Assembly: GCA_902594705.1 (NCBI GenBank)
Contig: CACJNI010000005.1
Span: forward strand, 38,319-102,318
Direction: 5' to 3'
DNA length: 64,000 nucleotides
From: an uncultured Pelagibacteraceae bacterium
GTDB taxonomy: Bacteria > Pseudomonadota > Alphaproteobacteria > Pelagibacterales > Pelagibacteraceae
Shown here: positions 58,372 through 64,000 of the stretch, in pieces
Position numbering within the stretch: position 1 is the first letter of the stretch
How the letters are laid out: the number at the start of each line of letters is the position of its first letter
Program-made: the position numbers and the translations under genes
The notes under the pieces: generated by a model
What the model saw: only the letters and a program-made list of their open reading frames with translations
Told to the model about the DNA's origin: nothing
The model's database searches: none

Positions 58372-59142
58372 ATGGTCAATCCTTTTATAATTTCTGATAA
58401 AAATTCTAGATCATTTAAAATTAAAAATGCAGTTTTAAAAAGAATAAAGATGCATTCTTTGTCAAAATCCAATTTAATAATTGTAATAGGTGGTGACGGT
58501 TTTATGCTAGAAACATTAAAAAAATACAATAAATACAAAAAACCATTTTATGGAATAAATTCAGGAAACTACGGTTTTCTTATGAATAAATTTTCTGAAA
58601 AAACAAACTATAAAAATTTAATTAAAGGAAGATTGGTCTCTATATCTCCATTAGAGATGACTGTAAAAAATAAATCAAATAATATTAAAAAATGTATAGC
58701 AATCAACGAAATTTCAGTTCTTAGACAAAGTAGACAAACTGCATCATTAACTATTTTAAATGGTAAAAAACAAATTATTAAACATTTAATTTCTGATGGT
58801 GTATTAGTATCAACACCCGCTGGTAGTACAGCTTATAATCTCTCAGTTCATGGACCTATTCTCAGTATAGATTCAAATAAGTTATCAATAAGTCCAATAA
58901 GTCCTTTTAGACCAAGAAGATGGAAAGGAAAAATAGTAAGTGATAAATCTAAAATTAAAATTAAGAATTTAAATTATATAAAAAGACCCATAAGTGCTGT
59001 TGCTGATAATATTGAGGTAAGAAATGCAAGATCAATATCAATTAAAACAAATAAAAAAATTAAATTTAATTTAATATTTGATAAAAATAGAAGTCTTGAG
59101 AAAAAAATTAAAATCGAACAGATAAGAAACGAAATAAATTAA
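58372..59142 (+). CDS. nadK: NAD kinase
   Basis: 256 residues from ATG 58372; the longer frame starting at 58333 lies inside tRNA-Leu and is rejected. Phosphorylates NAD to NADP with ATP or polyphosphate. The GGDG motif is at residues 40-43 (IVIGGDGFML); also NSGNYGFLM, AINEISVLRQ (the N-E motif) and SDGVLVSTPAGSTAYNLSVHGPIL. It is shorter than E. coli NadK (292) but contains both domains. No Shine-Dalgarno sequence is possible upstream because the tRNA 3' end is 3 bp away. The stop codon abuts the CCA end of tRNA-Thr. Confidence 0.92.
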   Translation: MVNPFIISDKNSRSFKIKNAVLKRIKMHSLSKSNLIIVIGGDGFMLETLKKYNKYKKPFYGINSGNYGFLMNKFSEKTNYKNLIKGRLVSISPLEMTVKNKSNNIKKCIAINEISVLRQSRQTASLTILNGKKQIIKHLISDGVLVSTPAGSTAYNLSVHGPILSIDSNKLSISPISPFRPRRWKGKIVSDKSKIKIKNLNYIKRPISAVADNIEVRNARSISIKTNKKIKFNLIFDKNRSLEKKIKIEQIRNEIN

Positions 59143-59218
59143 TGGTGCCCCCGCACGGACTCGAACCGCGGACCTATTGATTACAAATCAATTGCTCTAC
59201 CAGCTGAGCTACAAGGGC
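59143..59218 (-). tRNA. tRNA-Thr(TGT)
   Basis: Read on the minus strand: GCCCTTG acceptor pairs with CGGGGGC (two G-U pairs), D-arm AGCTCAGCTGGTAGAGC, anticodon stem ATTGA/TCAAT with loop TTTGTAA (anticodon TGT), T-loop TTCGAGT; CCA is encoded at 59143-59145. It follows rlmB by 33 bp on the same strand and directly abuts the nadK stop codon on the other. Confidence 0.97.
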
Positions 59219-59251
59219 ATCAAGAGTTTTGTATTACGATTTTTAATATTA

Positions 59252-59995
59252 TCAAGTTTTATTTTTATATTGATTTATATGATGAAAAACTATTGCTGCA
59301 CTATTAGATATATTTAAACTCTCAATATTTTTGTTAATGTCTATTTTTACTGAAAAATCTATATATTTTTTTGTATGTTCTCGCATACCAAACCCTTCTG
59401 AACCAAATAATAAAATATTATTCCCATTCCATTTAATTTCATTAAACTTTTTTTCACTGTTTGCATCAAATCCATAAATCCAAAAGTTTTTTTCCCTCAA
59501 GAATTTAAGAGTGGTATTTATATTTGATACTTCGAATATATTAATGTACTCCATACATCCGCTTGCAGATTTATACATAAGTTTACTTTCTGATGGAAAA
59601 TGTCTATCTTTAATTATTATTCCATCTATATCAAATGATGCAGCGCTTCTAATTATGGAGCCTATGTTTCTAGGATCTGTTACTTCATCTAAACACGCAA
59701 AGGTTAAATCGTTCTTTATTTTGATAAATTCTTTTAAATTATTTTTTTCAAAATGTTCAATTTCAGCCACGTATCCTTGATGAGTAATTCCGTCTTTTGA
59801 ACAATACTTATCAAGTTCTTTTCGTGTTTTGTAATAAATTTTTATATCTTTAAGAAGATTTTTTCTTGAACTAACTCTGTGTATATTTTTTTTACTTTCT
59901 TCAGTTAGAAAAATTTTTAAAACTTTTCTTTTGGGGTTTTTTAATGCTTCTATAACCGCATGTTTTCCAACTATAAAAAAAGATGATTTGTTCAT
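59252..59995 (-). CDS. rlmB: 23S rRNA (guanosine-2'-O-)-methyltransferase
   Basis: 247-residue SPOUT methyltransferase of the TrmH/RlmB group that methylates G2251 in the peptidyl-transferase region of 23S rRNA. N-terminal substrate-binding domain starts FFIVGKHAVIEALKNPKRKV. Catalytic domain motifs: EVTDPRNIGSIIRSAASF (motif 1, with the catalytic Arg), LLFGSEGFGMREHTKK (motif 2) and ESLNISNSAAIVFHHI (motif 3). Upstream on the same strand is the tRNA-Tyr promoter region (divergent). Confidence 0.9.
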   Translation of the reverse strand: MNKSSFFIVGKHAVIEALKNPKRKVLKIFLTEESKKNIHRVSSRKNLLKDIKIYYKTRKELDKYCSKDGITHQGYVAEIEHFEKNNLKEFIKIKNDLTFACLDEVTDPRNIGSIIRSAASFDIDGIIIKDRHFPSESKLMYKSASGCMEYINIFEVSNINTTLKFLREKNFWIYGFDANSEKKFNEIKWNGNNILLFGSEGFGMREHTKKYIDFSVKIDINKNIESLNISNSAAIVFHHINQYKNKT

Positions 59996-60048
59996 GATAA
60001 TTGTTGAATTTAGACTATTTTTTAAGCTATTTTTCTATATTTCACGTA

Positions 60049-60076
60049 TTGCATTTGTACAATAAAAATATATAAA
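60049..60076 (+). promoter_or_regulatory. Candidate promoter of the tRNA-Tyr/tRNA-Gly/tuf operon
   Basis: TTGCAT (60049-60054) and TATAAA (60071-60076), 16 bp apart, about 58 bp before tRNA-Tyr. Downstream in the expected leader is a small GGGG-TGCTT-CCCC hairpin (60107-60119). The 139-bp region 59996-60134 holds nothing else I can identify. Confidence 0.5.
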
Positions 60077-60134
60077 ACGCATGTTGTTTAAAGCTTTATT
60101 GAACATGGGGTGCTTCCCCCTAAAATTATATTAA

Positions 60135-60220
<86 letters not shown>

Positions 60221-60262
60221 TTCAATATTACTTTATAATAACACGGAGTATACTTGGGTGTT

Positions 60263-60336
60263 GCGGGTGTAGTTCAATGGTAGAACGCTAGCCTTCCAAG
60301 CTGGATGTAAGGGTTCGATTCCCTTTACCCGCTCCA
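60263..60336 (+). tRNA. tRNA-Gly(TCC)
   Basis: GCGGGTG pairs with TACCCGC (one G-U); discriminator T, CCA encoded at 60334-60336. The anticodon loop CTTCCAA gives TCC. T-loop TTCGATT. It lies 42 bp after tRNA-Tyr and 40 bp before tuf. Confidence 0.97.
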
Positions 60337-60376
60337 AATATTAAATTAAGGAAAAATAAAAAGAGGTAAACAAGTA

Positions 60377-61567
60377 ATGTCAAAAGAAAAGTTCGTAAGA
60401 AACAAACCGCACTGTAATATTGGTACTATTGGTCATGTCGATCATGGTAAAACAACATTAACTGCTGCGATCACAAAAGTATTAGCAGAGACCGGAGGTG
60501 CGCAATTTACTGCTTATGATCAAATTGATAAAGCTCCCGAGGAAAAAGAAAGAGGAATTACAATTTCAACTGCTCACGTAGAATATGAAACAGAGAAAAG
60601 ACACTATGCACACGTAGATTGTCCTGGACACGCAGATTATGTAAAAAATATGATTACAGGAGCTGCACAAATGGATGGTGCAATTTTAGTTGTAAATGCT
60701 GCGGATGGCCCAATGCCTCAAACTAGAGAACATATTCTTTTAGCAAGACAAGTTGGTGTTCCAGCTATAGTTGTTTACTTAAATAAAGTTGATCAAGTTG
60801 ATGATAAAGAAATGATTGAGCTTGTTGAGGAAGAGATAAAAGATTTATTAACATCATATAAGTTTCCAGGCGATAAAACTCCAATAATCAAAGGTTCAGC
60901 ATTAGCTGCTGTTGAGGGTAGAGATGATGAAATTGGAAAAAACTCTATCATGGAACTTATGAAATCTGTTGATGAATTTATCCCACAACCAGATAGACCG
61001 AAAGACAAAGATTTCTTGATGCCTGTTGAGGATGTATTCTCGATTTCGGGAAGAGGTACAGTTGTTACAGGAAGAGTAGAATCTGGAGTAATTAAAACTG
61101 GCGATGAAATAGAAATTGTTGGAATAAGAGATACAAAAAAAACAGTCTGTACTGGTGTAGAAATGTTTAGAAAACTTTTAGATTCTGGTGAAGCTGGGGA
61201 TAACATTGGAGCACTTTTAAGAGGTGTTGAAAGAACTGATGTAGAAAGAGGTCAGGTATTATGTAAGCCTGGTTCAATAACTCCACACACTAAATTTGAA
61301 GCTCAAGCATATGTATTGAAAAAAGAAGAAGGTGGTAGACACACACCTTTTTTCACAAAATACAGACCTCAGTTTTATTTCAGAACAACAGATGTAACAG
61401 GTGAAGTAGAATTACCAGCTGGTACAGAAATGGTTATGCCAGGTGATGATGCTAAATTTACAGTAAAATTAATTACACCAATTGCGATGGCTGAAAAGTT
61501 AAATTTTGCTATCAGAGAGGGTGGTAGAACAGTAGGAGCTGGAGTAGTAACTAAGATTATAGAGTAA
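60377..61567 (+). CDS. tuf: Elongation factor Tu
   Basis: 396-residue GTPase that delivers aminoacyl-tRNA to the ribosome. G1 motif GHVDHGKT near residues 18-25, switch [32 protein letters not shown] motif for guanine recognition, and SALAAVEG. Domains 2 and 3 contain [17 protein letters not shown] and [23 protein letters not shown] precedes the ATG at spacing suitable for a Shine-Dalgarno. Operon order tRNA-Tyr, tRNA-Gly, tuf, tRNA-Trp, secE resembles that of E. coli tufB. Codon use is the most biased in the window by eye. Confidence 0.99.
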   Translation: MSKEKFVRNKPHCNIGTIGHVDHGKTTLTAAITKVLAETGGAQFTAYDQIDKAPEEKERGITISTAHVEYETEKRHYAHVDCPGHADYVKNMITGAAQMDGAILVVNAADGPMPQTREHILLARQVGVPAIVVYLNKVDQVDDKEMIELVEEEIKDLLTSYKFPGDKTPIIKGSALAAVEGRDDEIGKNSIMELMKSVDEFIPQPDRPKDKDFLMPVEDVFSISGRGTVVTGRVESGVIKTGDEIEIVGIRDTKKTVCTGVEMFRKLLDSGEAGDNIGALLRGVERTDVERGQVLCKPGSITPHTKFEAQAYVLKKEEGGRHTPFFTKYRPQFYFRTTDVTGEVELPAGTEMVMPGDDAKFTVKLITPIAMAEKLNFAIREGGRTVGAGVVTKIIE

Positions 61568-61574
61568 ACTCCAT

Positions 61575-61650
61575 AGGAGTGTAGCTCAACTGGTAGAGCG
61601 CCGGTCTCCAAAACCGGAGGTTGGGGGTTCGATTCCCTCCGCTCCTGCCA
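61575..61650 (+). tRNA. tRNA-Trp(CCA)
   Basis: AGGAGTG pairs with CGCTCCT (one G-U); discriminator G, CCA encoded at 61648-61650. The anticodon loop CTCCAAA gives CCA. T-loop TTCGATT. It lies 7 bp after tuf and 9 bp before secE, the arrangement common in proteobacteria. Confidence 0.97.
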
Positions 61651-61659
61651 AACTAAATT

Positions 61660-61851
61660 ATGAAGAATCCATTAAAATTTATACAAGATGTAAAGCAAGA
61701 AGCTTTTAAAGTTACTTGGCCAACTGGTAAAGAAGTTGTGCAGGGCTCCCTAATGGTTGTAGCTATGGCTATTATAGCAGCTTTATTTTTTCTTTTATTA
61801 GATCAAGTTCTTCAATTTTTTTTAGAGTTAGTGTTAAAGGTTAATCTGTAA
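61660..61851 (+). CDS. secE: Protein translocase subunit SecE
   Basis: 63-residue minimal SecE with an amphipathic N-terminal helix (NPLKFIQDVKQEAFKVTWPTGKEV, the conserved W-P-T/S motif) and one membrane helix (residues about 28-58, VVAMAIIAALFFLLLD). Clamp subunit of the SecYEG channel. The 9-bp leader between tRNA-Trp and the ATG leaves no room for a Shine-Dalgarno if the tRNA is cut out. Overlaps nusG by 1 bp. Confidence 0.95.
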   Translation: MKNPLKFIQDVKQEAFKVTWPTGKEVVQGSLMVVAMAIIAALFFLLLDQVLQFFLELVLKVNL

Positions 61852-62381
61852 TGAAAAATTGGTATATAGTACAGTCTCACTCTAGTTTTGAAAATAAAGT
61901 TGCCCAAGAAATAAAAGAGGAGGCTACAAAAGCCAATTTATCAGATAAAATTGAAGAAATCATCGTTCCCACTCACGATATTACAGAGGTAAAAAGGGGG
62001 AAAAGAGTTCAAAGAAAGAAAAAATACTTTCCTGGATACGTATTATTAAAGAGTGAAATGGATAACAAAATATATCATATGATCAAAAATCTTAAAAAAG
62101 TTAGCGGTTTCTTAGGAACTAAAGGTACACCAATTCCTGTATCAGAAAAAGAAATTGAAAAAATACTAGGTCAAATTAAAGATGGTGTTGTACAACCAAA
62201 ATCAGGTGTTGAATATAATGTTGGTGAAAAAGTCCAAGTAATTGACGGACCTTTTGCGTCATTTAGTGGTTTAGTTGAAGACATAGATGAAGAGAAATTG
62301 AGATTAAAAGTTTCAGTATCAATTTTCGGTAGACCAACACCAGTAGATTTAGAATATAATCAAGTGGAGAAAGCAAGTTAA
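61851..62381 (+). CDS. nusG: Transcription termination/antitermination protein NusG
   Basis: 176-residue NusG. N-terminal NGN domain begins [19 protein letters not shown], with [16 protein letters not shown]-terminal KOW domain has [25 protein letters not shown]. It couples RNA polymerase to the ribosome and to Rho. Starts on the last base of secE and ends overlapping rplK. Confidence 0.97.
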   Translation: MKNWYIVQSHSSFENKVAQEIKEEATKANLSDKIEEIIVPTHDITEVKRGKRVQRKKKYFPGYVLLKSEMDNKIYHMIKNLKKVSGFLGTKGTPIPVSEKEIEKILGQIKDGVVQPKSGVEYNVGEKVQVIDGPFASFSGLVEDIDEEKLRLKVSVSIFGRPTPVDLEYNQVEKAS

Positions 62382-62809
62382 TGGCAAAAAAAGAAGTAAG
62401 TGGATATATAAAATTACAAATTAATGGTGGTCAAGCCAACCCAGCCCCACCTGTAGGCCCTGCCTTAGGTCAAAGAGGCATAAATATTATGGATTTTTGT
62501 AAAGCATTTAATGAAAAAACAAAATCATTTGCAGGTAAACCTGTACCAGTGATAATCACAGTATATAAAGATAAAAAATTTGATTTTATAATAAAATCAC
62601 CTCCTGCTTCTCATTTTATAAAAGAAGCAGTAAAACTCAAAAGTGGATCAAAAGAACCAGGTAGAAATATAGTTGCAAAAATTTCTAAAAAACAATTAAA
62701 AGAAATTGCCGAAAAGAAAATGGCTGATTTAAATGCACATGATGTTGATGAAGCTGCAAAAATCATCGCTGGATCAGCGAGATCTATGGGTATTGAAGTG
62801 GTAGAATAA
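62381..62809 (+). CDS. rplK: 50S ribosomal protein L11
   Basis: 142-residue L11, binding the GTPase-associated region of 23S rRNA. Conserved stretches: [40 protein letters not shown] in the N-terminal domain, [18 protein letters not shown], and the C-terminal [15 protein letters not shown]. Single-base overlaps with nusG and rplA. In E. coli L1 represses translation of this pair from the leader of rplK; no separate leader exists here. Confidence 0.98.
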   Translation: MAKKEVSGYIKLQINGGQANPAPPVGPALGQRGINIMDFCKAFNEKTKSFAGKPVPVIITVYKDKKFDFIIKSPPASHFIKEAVKLKSGSKEPGRNIVAKISKKQLKEIAEKKMADLNAHDVDEAAKIIAGSARSMGIEVVE

Positions 62810-63498
62810 TGTCATCAAAAAGATATAAAAAATTACCAGAAAAAACAAGGGATTTGAAATCTGAAACAGTAGATAAATTAATTCCTATCATAAAACAAAA
62901 TTGTACTACAAAGTTTGATGAATCTTTAGATATCAGTTTGCAAATCAATAATAAGCAAAAGAAAAGCGAAATTAATATTAGAACTGTAATTAACTTACCA
63001 GGTGGAAGTTCAAAAAAAGTAAAAGTAGGAGTTGTTTGTGAAGAGAATAAATCACAAGAGGCAAAAGATGCTGGTGCCGAAATTGTTGGTGGTGATGAAC
63101 TTATAGATGAAATAAAGTCAGGGACAATAAATTTTGAAAAATTAATATGTACTCCTAGTATGATGATTAAACTTTCAAAATTAGGAAAAGTTCTTGGTCC
63201 GAAAGGTTTGATGCCCAATCCAAAATTAGGATCAGTTACTAACGAAATAAAAAAAGCTGTAAGTGATGCAAAATCTGGTCAAATTGAAATAAGAAATGAT
63301 AAAGATGGAAATATAGGGGTAAGTATAGGAAATAAATCTTTTTCTGACGATAAATTAATAATGAATTTTAACGCAGTGATAGATGCATTAGAAAAAGAAA
63401 AATCAAATAATACAATTAAAGGAGATTTGATTAAACAAGCTTTTTTAACTTCCACAATGGGCGTTTCATACAAAATCAAATTAGGTAAAAGTATTTAG
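62809..63498 (+). CDS. rplA: 50S ribosomal protein L1
   Basis: 229-residue L1 of the ribosomal stalk base. Typical stretches: LDISLQINNKQKKSEINIRTVINLPGGSSKKVKVGV, DAGAEIVGGDELIDEI, VLGPKGLMPNPKLGSVT and GQIEIRNDKDGNIGVSIGNKSF. Length matches the family (about 230). It is followed after 2 bp by rplJ. Confidence 0.98.
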   Translation: MSSKRYKKLPEKTRDLKSETVDKLIPIIKQNCTTKFDESLDISLQINNKQKKSEINIRTVINLPGGSSKKVKVGVVCEENKSQEAKDAGAEIVGGDELIDEIKSGTINFEKLICTPSMMIKLSKLGKVLGPKGLMPNPKLGSVTNEIKKAVSDAKSGQIEIRNDKDGNIGVSIGNKSFSDDKLIMNFNAVIDALEKEKSNNTIKGDLIKQAFLTSTMGVSYKIKLGKSI

Positions 63499-63500
63499 TT

Positions 63501-64000
63501 ATGATGAATAAAGAACAAAAGAAACAATATATTTCTGATATGACAAATCAGTTTGAAAAATCTGAAGCTGTAATTGTTACTCATTATCAAGGTTTAACAA
63601 TGAACCAACTTGATGATTTAAGAGCCAAAATGAGAGAACATGGCATAAAATTTAAAATTACAAACAATAGAATAACAAAATTGGCTTTAGAAAAAACAAG
63701 ATGTAAAGAACTATCAAATCTGTTTTCAGGTCCTACCGCTGTAGCACTATCGGAGGATGCAATAACATCAGCAAAGATTTTAACAAGCTTTTCAAAAGAA
63801 AACGAAAATTTAAAGATTCTAGGTGGAATCATGGGTTCTGACATTTTAGACGTTGCTGGCGTCAAAAATGTAGCCACTCTTCCTTCATTAGACGAAGCAA
63901 GGGCAAAAATAGTGGGAATATTAAGGTCTCCAGCACAAAAAATAGCAAGTATTTTACTTGCGCCGGCGTCAAAAATCGCTATTTTAGCGCTCGAAAAATC
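63501..64000 (+). CDS. rplJ: 50S ribosomal protein L10 (3' end beyond window)
   Basis: Open frame from ATG 63501 (a second ATG follows at 63504) through the right edge, 166 codons without a stop. Translation begins MMNKEQKKQYISDM and contains EAVIVTHYQGLTMNQLDDLRAKMRE, FKITNNRITKLAL, SGPTAVAL and PAQKIASILLAPASKIA near the end, all characteristic of L10. The family is about 170 residues, so nearly the whole gene is present. Next genes are expected to be rplL, rpoB and rpoC. Confidence 0.95.
   Translation, partial: MMNKEQKKQYISDMTNQFEKSEAVIVTHYQGLTMNQLDDLRAKMREHGIKFKITNNRITKLALEKTRCKELSNLFSGPTAVALSEDAITSAKILTSFSKENENLKILGGIMGSDILDVAGVKNVATLPSLDEARAKIVGILRSPAQKIASILLAPASKIAILALEK

Noticed and set aside
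58275..58538. 87-residue minus-strand open frame across tRNA-Leu and nadK
   Set aside because: It is antisense to a tRNA and to the nadK N-terminus, and has no recognisable features.
60793..61206. 137-residue minus-strand open frame inside tuf
   Set aside because: A shadow of the strongly biased tuf codons; the serine-rich translation has no family features.

Overview
The window is a compact, AT-rich (about 30% GC by eye) piece of an alphaproteobacterial chromosome that looks like the SAR11 clade (Candidatus Pelagibacter or a close relative). The reasons are the strong A/T codon bias, gene spacings of mostly 0-50 bp with many start/stop overlaps, several periplasmic-binding-protein transporters (TRAP and tripartite tricarboxylate, TTT), few recognisable regulators, a citramalate-type isoleucine route, and alphaproteobacterial-style gene orders. 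Taxonomy is inferred from style and gene content, not from a marker-gene search. No gene-free stretch exceeds about 165 bp. I saw no insertion sequence, integrase, prophage, CRISPR array, rRNA operon or replication origin.

Layout. 1-3484: edge of a circularly permuted ATP-grasp gene, a divergent Anbu proteasome-like protease, DUF6165, a family 9 glycosyltransferase and an AbrB-type membrane protein. 3546-6517: first TTT transporter (tctCBA). 6514-14748: mixed housekeeping and orphan genes, including a GT4 glycosyltransferase, a thioredoxin-fold protein, gamma- and beta-carbonic-anhydrase-like proteins, a secreted HExxH protein, a small outer-membrane barrel, a PNPOx-fold protein, a beta-hydroxyacid dehydrogenase, an MFS transporter and rpoZ. 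14749-20183: a probable malonate module (family III CoA-transferase, TRAP dctPQM, malonyl-CoA decarboxylase). 20176-26911: dusA, tauE, a GC-rich candidate RNA pseudoknot, phosphomannomutase/phosphoglucomutase, and nrdAB behind a paired NrdR-box promoter. 27012-34912: second TTT transporter with an MmgE/PrpD gene, facing a methylcitrate-cycle operon (prpD-prpB-prpC).

34953-44713: phosphoglycolate phosphatase, a stand-alone GlmU acetyltransferase domain beside glmS, class II DAHP synthase, nadE, cysS, cimA, trmJ and rpsD. 44806-47550: a 914-residue autotransporter with a discoidin-like domain and three Ig-like repeats. 47551-54758: one minus-strand operon of nine genes, sfsA-map-purB-purC-purS-purQ-purL-bolA-grxD. 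54781-59142: cinA-like, gamma-glutamylcyclotransferase-like, azlCD, a SAF-domain oxidoreductase, tRNA-Leu and nadK. 59143-64000: tRNA-Thr, rlmB, then the conserved block tRNA-Tyr, tRNA-Gly, tuf, tRNA-Trp, secE, nusG, rplK, rplA, rplJ (cut by the window edge).

The recurring themes are organic-acid scavenging (three binding-protein transporters next to CoA-thioester or methylcitrate enzymes), very tight packing with probable leaderless or tRNA-punctuated mRNAs, and intercistronic stem-loops between each binding-protein gene and its permease genes. The most unusual non-coding element is the overlapping pair of GC-rich stems at 22003-22038, which can form an H-type pseudoknot and which no gene explains.
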